Source: Thiohalocapsa sp963695445 (lineage in GTDB: Bacteria > Pseudomonadota > Gammaproteobacteria > Chromatiales > Chromatiaceae). From it: a stretch of 64,000 nucleotides of DNA. The notes under the pieces are model-generated. The model made no database searches, was not told where the DNA came from, and saw only the letters and a program-made list of their open reading frames with translations. Of the stretch, positions 57,794 through 64,000 are shown in pieces. The DNA lies in assembly GCA_963695445.1 (NCBI GenBank), contig CAVOGV010000038.1, positions 124,001-188,000 on the forward strand, in the 5' to 3' direction. Both the position numbers and the translations under genes were made by a program. Position 1 is the stretch's first letter; every line of letters starts with the position of its first letter.

Positions 57794-58318
57794 TGAACAA
57801 CCCGTCGGCGGAACACGCAGCAAAACGGCCACCAGGAGTTGCCGACGCAGGCACCCGATCCCGTGCTGCGTGTGCTGCACCGCATCATGCACTGGGCAAC
57901 CTATGTGCTGGCCATTGCGATGGTCGTGGTCATTCTGGAGGGCGTCGTCAGCGTCATTCACACGCTCTACCTCAGCATGACGACGCCGCCGTTCTTCATC
58001 GTGCCGGACATCGTCAAGACCTTTGGGGCCTTTCTGGCGGTGCTGATCGCCTACGAGATCTTCGCCAATATCACCCTTTACATCCGTTCGGACGTCTTCC
58101 CGGTGAAGCTGGTTGTCGCCACCGCCGTGATGGCGGTCGCGCGGAAGGTCATCATCCTGGACATGGACGAATACACGGCGCTCGACCTAGTCGGTATCGG
58201 CGCCGTGGTGCTGGGGCTTGGCGTCAGCTACTGGCTTATTTCTCAAGCGGACTCGCGTTGCGGACCGGCACGATCCGGCGCTGCTGATCGGCCATCGCCG
58301 GGTGGACAGCATGGCTAA
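57794..58318 (+). CDS. PsiE-family (phosphate-starvation-inducible) membrane protein
   Basis: About 175 residues with four membrane helices (VLAIAMVVVILEGVVSVIHTLYL; VKTFGAFLAVLIAYEIFANITLYI; VVATAVMAVARKVIIL; LVGIGAVVLGLGVSYWLI). ILRS-like periplasmic sequence FANITLYIRSDVFPVKLV is typical of PsiE. The ATG at 57794 (MNNPSAEH) requires one frame correction near 57820; a TTG at 57839 gives MPTQAPDPVLR without correction. Function in phosphate starvation is by name only. Confidence 0.75.
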
Positions 58319-58412
58319 CAAACCTGCAATGCGGCCCTGGACCGGCAGGAGTGCAACACGCGTTCCGGTGGTTGGCACCTTAGGGGCGCGTCGCCCAGCG
58401 TACCCTGTTGCG

Positions 58413-58685
58413 TTACCAGTCCGCGGCGTGATCGCGCGCGTGGAGCTGCTCGGCGGTCGGAAAAACGATCTCGCCGCCGTCGTCCACCAGATGGATCGAC
58501 AGCGTTGGGCAGCCCTCGGCGATGATGCGAAGGCGGGCCTGGTCCGCGATGATCCGCCCAGTCGCGGCGGCCTTGAGTTCGCCGTTGGGCTTGTCCTCGC
58601 GAAACAGTTCCGGATTGGAGACCCAGCAGGTGCCGCAGCCGATGCAGGAGGGTTGGTCGACGTCGAGTTTCTGGATCATGGGCAT
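58413..58685 (-). CDS. Small ferredoxin
   Basis: Protein of 90 residues with CIGCGTC and a distant CP (AEGCPTLSI), the pattern of single-cluster [3Fe-4S]/[4Fe-4S] ferredoxins. The start at 58685 (MPMIQKLDVDQPSCIGC) is preferred over 58739. It is the only minus-strand gene between nrdA and nrdB, so it is transcribed separately. Redox partner unknown. Confidence 0.85.
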   Translation of the reverse strand: MPMIQKLDVDQPSCIGCGTCWVSNPELFREDKPNGELKAAATGRIIADQARLRIIAEGCPTLSIHLVDDGGEIVFPTAEQLHARDHAADW

Positions 58686-58855
58686 GGCGATGGGAGCGAA
58701 GCGGCGGGTCGGTCGGTTAAACCGCAGATTGTAGCCCAACAGCCCGCCCCCTTGACCTTGATCGACCGCAACCTAAGCGCGATTGATACGATCCAGCCCA
58801 GGCTTCGGCGCACCGGTGCGCACTCCGAGCGTCGGCAGCAAGAAGAGCGGAACCA

Positions 58856-59098
58856 ATGATCCGAAATTGCCGTATTTGGCTGCTTGGCGTCGTCGTGGTG
58901 GTGCTTGCCGCGGGTACCACGGTCATGATGGCCGCGCGCGCGCAGAGCCGCGGCGACGTGGACTCGGTGCTGTCGGCGCTATTGGCATCACCCGCACAGC
59001 CGACAGGCCAGAGCGAGGCGCCGCGCTATGCGCAAAGTGGCAAATTTCTTGTTTCGAGTAGCGAGGTTGCCGTAACAAAACAGAAATCGATGCCCTGA
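58856..59098 (+). CDS. Small secreted or membrane-anchored hypothetical protein
   Basis: Eighty residues with an N-terminal hydrophobic segment (IWLLGVVVVVLAAGTTVMM) and a polar tail. A purine-rich stretch (AGAAGAGCGG) precedes the ATG. No family recognised. The nrdB start follows 204 bases later. Confidence 0.5.
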   Translation: MIRNCRIWLLGVVVVVLAAGTTVMMAARAQSRGDVDSVLSALLASPAQPTGQSEAPRYAQSGKFLVSSSEVAVTKQKSMP

Positions 59099-59302
59099 TC
59101 ACACGCAAGGCTGAGACCCCATGGGTCTCGCCGCAACGGTCAATCGCGATACGTCGGCGCCCGCGAAGCGAGCCACGCACCGACACTACGGTGGTTGTGA
59201 TTGAGCCCCAAACCGATTCACGGCAGGCCGAGCGTTGCTGGTCCTTACAGTTTGCGCCGCCCACCACCAGACCACTCACAACTGATCCACAGGAGATCAA
59301 TC

Positions 59303-60683
59303 ATGTTGAACTGGGACGATCCCCTCGCCGCCGCCAAGCCCCAGCCCCGAACCGCACCGCCGCGCGTCGATGTTGCGCTCGGCCGACCGGACCGACGACG
59401 ACTTCGAACTGCCGGCCACCGTCGGGTGCCTGCATGCACATAGCACCGACGGTCATGTCCGCCCGGGACAAGGCGTCGTAGCCAACGAAGCGTTGATGAG
59501 CACCGCCGGTGCCGCCCCGGTGGTCAACCCTAACCCGATGCCGGCGCAGCGCTCGCTGCTCGACGAGCCACAGCCGAGTCCTGCCGCGCATACGCAAGGC
59601 TCTGCGGCCGCCGACGACGCTGCCCAAGGCGGCTATACCGGCTTGGAAGATCTGGAGATGGGTGCCGGGCGCATACGCGTGGATGACAAGAAGATTATCA
59701 ATTGCCATGCCGATCTCAATCAGCTGGTGCCGTTCAAATACGATTGGGCCTGGCAGAAATACCTCGACGGCTGCGCCAATCATTGGATGCCGCAAGAGGT
59801 CAATATGAACGCGGACATCGCGCTCTGGAAAGACCCCAACGGACTGACCGACGACGAGCGCACCATCATCAAGCGCAACCTCGGCTTCTTCTCCACCGCC
59901 GACTCGCTGGTGGCCAACAACCTGGTGCTGGCCGTCTATCGTCACATCACCAACCCCGAGTGCCGCCAGTACCTGCTGCGCCAGGCCTTCGAGGAGGCCC
60001 TGCACACCCACGCCTACCAGTACGTGGTGGAGAGCCTGGGACTGGACGAGGGCGAGATCTTCAACATGTACCGCGAGGTGCCGGCGGTGGCGCGCAAGGC
60101 CGAGTGGGCGCTGCCCTTCACACAGTATCTGGCCGACCCGCACTTCCACACCGGCACGGCCGAGAACGACCAGCGCCTACTGCGCGAGCTGGTGGCCTTC
60201 TACATCATCTTCGAGGGCATCTTCTTCTACGTCGGCTTCGTCCAGGTCTTGAGCATGGGGCGGCGCAACAAGATGACCGGTACCGCCGAGCAGTTTCAAT
60301 ACATCCTGCGCGACGAGTCCATGCACATGAACTTCGGCATCGACGTCATCAACCAGATCAAGATCGAAAACCCGCATCTGTGGAGCGAGGCCTTCAAACA
60401 GGAGCTGGTCACCATGATCCGCGAGGCGGTCGAGCTGGAGGCCCTGTACGCCCACGAGACTATGCCGCGTGGCGTACTCGGCCTGAACGCGCCGATGTTC
60501 GAGGAGTACCTGCACTTCATCGCCAACCGCCGCTGCGCGCAGATCGGCCTGCCGGAACAATATCCGGGCGCGACCAACCCCTTCCCGTGGATGTCCGAAG
60601 TCTTGGACCTGAAAAAGGAGAAGAACTTCTTCGAGACACGCGTCACCGAGTACCAGACCGGCGGCGCCCTTAGTTGGGATTAG
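59303..60683 (+). CDS. nrdB: Class Ia ribonucleotide reductase beta subunit (one frameshift)
   Basis: Di-iron/tyrosyl-radical subunit, about 460 residues with a long N-terminal extension. ATG 59303 after AGGAGATC gives MLNWDDPLAAAKPQ, a typical NrdB start. The frame breaks near 59365 and continues as DRTDDDFELPATVG. Iron ligands lie in FFSTADSLVANNLV, RQAFEEALHTHAYQ, FYIIFEGIFFYVGF and YILRDESMHMNFG. The C-terminal tail ends YQTGGALSWD. It is separated from nrdA by about 7 kb of unrelated genes. Confidence 0.95.
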
Positions 60684-60718
60684 ACAGCAGAGCGTGTAGA
60701 CTTCCGGCGATTAGACCT

Positions 60719-60742
60719 AAGGCGATCTCCGGCAATCGCCTA
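60719..60742. repeat. Dispersed palindrome, copy 2
   Basis: AAGGCGAT-CTCCGGCA-ATCGCCTT-like hairpin: 7-bp perfect arms (AGGCGAT/ATCGCCT) and an 8-base loop, matching the element at 10053-10077. It lies 36 bases after the nrdB stop. Confidence 0.65.
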
Positions 60743-60771
60743 AGCCGGTTACAGCGAGCAGCAGACCGAGC

Positions 60772-61155
60772 ATGTCCAAGATCCACATCACCCGAAACCA
60801 CAGGCTCGGCCTCGACGCCGCGCGTGTCGAAGTTGATCGCATCGCGCAGCGCGTGCGAGAGGATTTTGGCGCCGATTATGCGTGGGATGGCGACACGCTG
60901 AGGTTTTCTCGCTCAGGCGTCAGCGGTCATATCAGCATCACCGCGGACAGTCTGGAACTGATCATCAAGCTTGGCCTGCTGCTGTCGGCGATGCAGGGTC
61001 AGATTGAGCGACAGCTGGTCACCAAGATCGACCAGCGGCTTGCCCGCCACGCTCGCGGCGACATAACCTTGCCCCACGGACCGCAACAGAGCCATGGCCC
61101 GGCGCCGCAGCGATATGGCAAAACGAAACAGCTTACCGCGGGGAGCAAACTGTGA
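60772..61155 (+). CDS. Polyhydroxyalkanoic acid system family protein
   Basis: Protein of 127 residues matching the small PHA_gran_rgn family: ITRNHRLGLDAARVEVDRIA near the N-terminus, then YAWDGDTLRFSRSGVSGHI and LGLLLSAMQGQIERQL. Members occur near polyester synthesis genes and are proposed to bind granules. No phaC/phaE gene is in the window. The extra C-terminal 30 residues are polar. Confidence 0.8.
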   Translation: MSKIHITRNHRLGLDAARVEVDRIAQRVREDFGADYAWDGDTLRFSRSGVSGHISITADSLELIIKLGLLLSAMQGQIERQLVTKIDQRLARHARGDITLPHGPQQSHGPAPQRYGKTKQLTAGSKL

Positions 61156-61452
61156 CATCCGGCACAGGCAACGCGGCAACGATTGCGTAACCTCATCGAA
61201 GGGAAAAGCAATCCCCATCTCCGTGCGCTCCGGGTCCATGTCGACATGGCTGGCGCTCAGCCGAGGGCGGCCCGCATTAACGAAGATCGGGCGGGCTGAG
61301 GTCTAGCCAGGGTCGGGCAGGGTAACAATCGGAATGCGGCACCCACCCAGACAATAGAGCGCTTGCCGCAGGGTCACGGTCATCGCGGATCGCCAGCCCG
61401 GCGAACGAAGCGCCGGTTTCAGAATGGCCATTCGCCGCTCAGCGGAATTGCG

Positions 61453-63348
61453 ATGTTTCTGCAACGTCGAAAGCGACACGATGAACCACTCGAACTGCGC
61501 TTCAGTGTCGCCTCGCCCAGGCAGTTGGCAAAGCCAAGCGTTGCGCCCGCGAAACTGATACGCAATCTCGACGACGAGTTCGCGACCCCACAACAATTGC
61601 TGCGTGAGGCGTTGTTCCAGATGCGCGGCATGAACCGAGTGGACCTGTCCTCCGCACGGCGTCTTAAACTGTGCCTTATGGTCCAACGGCGGGTATGGCC
61701 GAGCCTTAACGCGGCACTGGAGGCGCTGCGCAAGCACGACAACGGCGTGCCCGAGCCGCAAAGTCAGCAGGAATTGCTCGATCTCACTGACCAGATGGCG
61801 TTAGCACTGATCGCCGGGTACCAGATCGTGGTCGAAGGCGACTATCGACCGGACGATAGCCACGGTCGGGCCGAGCACGCCCGCATCCTCGAGGCTAGTG
61901 TGCGGGCTCTGGAGATCGCGCATCTGCAGCAACGCCTGCGGGCGTTGCGCTATCAGCCGTTGTACGCGGCCAGCTGGCAGCTGGCGAACACGTTGTTTTG
62001 CGCAATGACACGCGCCGACAATCTGACAACACCCGTTTCGGCAATCACAACGGACCGCACGCTGCTGGACACACAGGGCAACACACAAGTGCTGCGCCTG
62101 TATCACGCAATCCAGCGCTTCGGGCTGTTCGATACGTTCTCCTGGTGCAAACCCCAGCAACGTTTCCTCGATACCTACTGCGCTACCCTACCCGACGCGG
62201 TCAGCATCAGCTACGCGGCGCAGCCACTCTCTGGACCGCCGCCCGAACCCATCGCCGGCGCCTTGTCCGATGCCGTAGCTGGACAGGCATCCAGCCGGGC
62301 AGTCCGCTTTGCGCATGCCCATCATGATGGACCACCAGCGGAGATGCCACCAACGGACGAAAAGCATCGCATTGTGGTCGATTTCAGCGCGCTAACAGAC
62401 GCGGTACGCGCCGACAAGGAGACCAGCAAGCACGCCTCCAGCCACCGTGCCGGCGCTGCCTCAGCCCGCCTGTCCGGCCTGTCGCCACTTTGGCGCAGAC
62501 CTATGATGCGGTCGATGCTGCGAAGTCTGGAGCGGGCACGGACATCGTCGATGCCAGCGCCACCCGACAGGGGTCCCGACACCGCCGATCGCGATACCCA
62601 GCAACAGGATTTTCGTCTGGAGACAGGCATGGAACGGATTCAGCAGCACCTACAAGCCGTGTTCACCAGTGACGACTCAATGAAGCGTCAACTGCTGCGC
62701 AACGACGTATTCGCGGGTCGCTCATCGACCATGGGGGACGATGCCAGCAGCACCGGCGGCACCGGCTGGAACCTGCTCCGCGAGAGTGCGCACCATGCGT
62801 TGATCCAAACGCGAGAAACCCGCTACACGAAACCGATCACGCTGGGCACGCTCGCGATCTACGGCATCGGCCTCTACGGCTTCTCCCGCCCACGGCTCGG
62901 CACGATCAAGCGCATCGTGCGCCTGGAACCGGACTCCCTGTATGTTGAAATCAAGCAGCTGGCCCGCTTCGCCGCCATGGTCAGCATTGCCTTAACTGCG
63001 CGCGCCGACCTGACGGATGGCACCCAAGTCCGCCAGATGCCCTGCCTGCTGGTCTACGACGACGATCTCGAATGGTGCATCATTGCGTCGCCACCTAGCC
63101 CGTTGCCGACAGGCTGTCCGATCCAAATCGGAACCCGTCGACTGCACGTCGACACCCGACTGCGCAAGCTAACGGAAAGCACGCCGCACTTCCTGATGTT
63201 CCAACTCGACGCCCAGTCGCCCCGGCTCGGCACGCCCAGTTATCCCGACACACGCGAGCGAAACAGCCAACTGAGCATGGCCAGTCATCTGTATGCGTTA
63301 TCACAATTGACGGAGGCCGAAGCAAAGAAGCGCCGCGGCGCCTCCTGA
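61453..63348 (+). CDS. Large unknown protein with PilZ-like C-terminal region
   Basis: Protein of 631 residues from ATG 61453 (MFLQRRKRHDEPLELRFS). The N-terminal 250 residues are helical (PQQLLREALFQMRGMNRVDL, LNAALEALRKHD). A polar, low-complexity middle follows. The C-terminal 140 residues (GTGWNLLRESAHHALIQTRE, PRLGTIKRIVRLEPDSLYVE) have the spacing of divergent PilZ-like domains found in cyclic di-GMP-binding protein families, but the canonical RxxxR and DxSxxG motifs are not clear. Function unknown. Confidence 0.65.
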   Translation: MFLQRRKRHDEPLELRFSVASPRQLAKPSVAPAKLIRNLDDEFATPQQLLREALFQMRGMNRVDLSSARRLKLCLMVQRRVWPSLNAALEALRKHDNGVPEPQSQQELLDLTDQMALALIAGYQIVVEGDYRPDDSHGRAEHARILEASVRALEIAHLQQRLRALRYQPLYAASWQLANTLFCAMTRADNLTTPVSAITTDRTLLDTQGNTQVLRLYHAIQRFGLFDTFSWCKPQQRFLDTYCATLPDAVSISYAAQPLSGPPPEPIAGALSDAVAGQASSRAVRFAHAHHDGPPAEMPPTDEKHRIVVDFSALTDAVRADKETSKHASSHRAGAASARLSGLSPLWRRPMMRSMLRSLERARTSSMPAPPDRGPDTADRDTQQQDFRLETGMERIQQHLQAVFTSDDSMKRQLLRNDVFAGRSSTMGDDASSTGGTGWNLLRESAHHALIQTRETRYTKPITLGTLAIYGIGLYGFSRPRLGTIKRIVRLEPDSLYVEIKQLARFAAMVSIALTARADLTDGTQVRQMPCLLVYDDDLEWCIIASPPSPLPTGCPIQIGTRRLHVDTRLRKLTESTPHFLMFQLDAQSPRLGTPSYPDTRERNSQLSMASHLYALSQLTEAEAKKRRGAS

Positions 63349-63456
63349 GCTTGCGTCAACGAAAGTCCGCCGGTCTTCGAACGATGGCCCCAAGAGATGG
63401 CCAGCAGATTGCACGGGCTGACCCCAGCGCGCGATCGCCAATTGCGGACGCGAAGC

Positions 63457-64000
63457 TCAGGCGCGCGTGGCGGCAGACGACACCGCCCCCAAGCGCTGGC
63501 GCAACGCCTCGTAGAGGCAGATGCCTGCCGTGACCGAGACGTTCAGGCTCTCGACGCGACCCAACATCGGCAAGCGCACGAGCAGATCGCAGCGCTCGCG
63601 GGTCAGTCGACGCATGCCCTTGCCCTCGCTGCCGAGCACTAATGCCAGCGAGCCCTGCAGATCGGTCTGATAGAGGGTCGTATCGGCATCGTCGCTGGTG
63701 CCAATCAACCAGAGGCCCTGTTCCTTGAGCCGATCGAGGGTGCGAGCCAGGTTGGTCACCTGCACGAAGGGAACCGACTCCGCTGCCCCGCTGGCGACCT
63801 TGACCGCCACCGGCGTCAGCCCGACGGCATTATCCTTGGGTGCGATCACGGCGTGGACGCCGGCGGCATCCGCGCTGCGCAAACAGGCACCAAGGTTGTG
63901 CGGATCGGTGACGCCGTCGAGGATCAACAAGAACGCTGGGCCGTCGATACCGGCAAGCAGCAGATCGAGGTCCGGTTCGGCCCGTGCCGCCGGCATCCGC
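63457..64000 (-). CDS. rlmB: 23S rRNA (guanosine-2'-O-)-methyltransferase RlmB (partial)
   Basis: C-terminal SpoU catalytic domain of RlmB, which methylates G2251 of 23S rRNA. Motifs are LDGVTDPHNLGACLRSADAAG (motif 1), ALVLGSEGKGMRRL (motif 2) and LPMLGRVESLNVSVTAGICLYE (motif 3), forming the trefoil-knot SAM site. The gene begins beyond the right end of the window, so the N-terminal substrate domain is not seen. Confidence 0.95.
   Translation of the reverse strand, partial: RMPAARAEPDLDLLLAGIDGPAFLLILDGVTDPHNLGACLRSADAAGVHAVIAPKDNAVGLTPVAVKVASGAAESVPFVQVTNLARTLDRLKEQGLWLIGTSDDADTTLYQTDLQGSLALVLGSEGKGMRRLTRERCDLLVRLPMLGRVESLNVSVTAGICLYEALRQRLGAVSSAATRA

Overview
The window looks like a high-GC gammaproteobacterial chromosome, most plausibly a sulfur-oxidising or phototrophic member of the Chromatiales. 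The support is the amgK/lptD-surA-pdxA neighbourhood, a class Ia ribonucleotide reductase with two ATP-cones, a remnant flavocytochrome c sulfide dehydrogenase flavoprotein gene (fccB), a cytochrome c4-like dihaem protein, and methanopterin-type pterin genes of the kind found in C1-metabolising proteobacteria. The family assignment is inferred from gene content only.

Layout. 0-6 kb (minus strand): a YhaN-like SMC ATPase and YhaO-like nuclease pair, then KtrA/TrkA-like and TrkH-like potassium transport genes with a hemerythrin gene between them. 6-8 kb: an internally deleted fccB, a 126-bp tandem repeat array and a Gfo/Idh dehydrogenase. 8-15 kb (minus): a membrane patatin-like phospholipase downstream of a zinc-ribbon/class III cyclase/AAA/TPR signalling protein, then a radical SAM protein. 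15.5-20.2 kb (plus): a sigma-54 regulator followed by a 6-pyruvoyl-tetrahydropterin synthase homologue, a DmrB-like flavoprotein and a DUF6513 dihydropteroate-synthase-like protein, a small methanopterin-synthesis set. 20-27 kb: tRNA-Met, ychF, manC, an Hpt/GGDEF signalling pair, an MliC-like protein and purD. 27.3-33 kb: an HprK-related kinase / PqqD-like / nucleotidyltransferase operon with a candidate Tat-exported substrate, divergent from a PEP-CTERM-like surface protein. 33-41 kb: amgK divergent from lptD-surA-pdxA, then a dehydrogenase. 41-48.9 kb: an RND permease, a lactamase-fold/GGDEF protein, cytochrome c, a CBS protein and a membrane protein. 49-60.7 kb: nrdA and nrdB separated by about 7 kb of partly lower-GC accessory genes, including a pRiA4b ORF-3 protein and DUF6398. 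60.7-64 kb: a PHA-system protein, a large PilZ-like unknown and partial rlmB.

Important caveat. About thirty single-base frame breaks interrupt otherwise well-formed genes, including lptD, surA, nrdA and nrdB. They are densest at 28.4-34.1 kb. Most are best read as consensus sequencing errors, so I annotate the full gene spans and give approximate break positions. The fccB deletion is different and looks like real decay.
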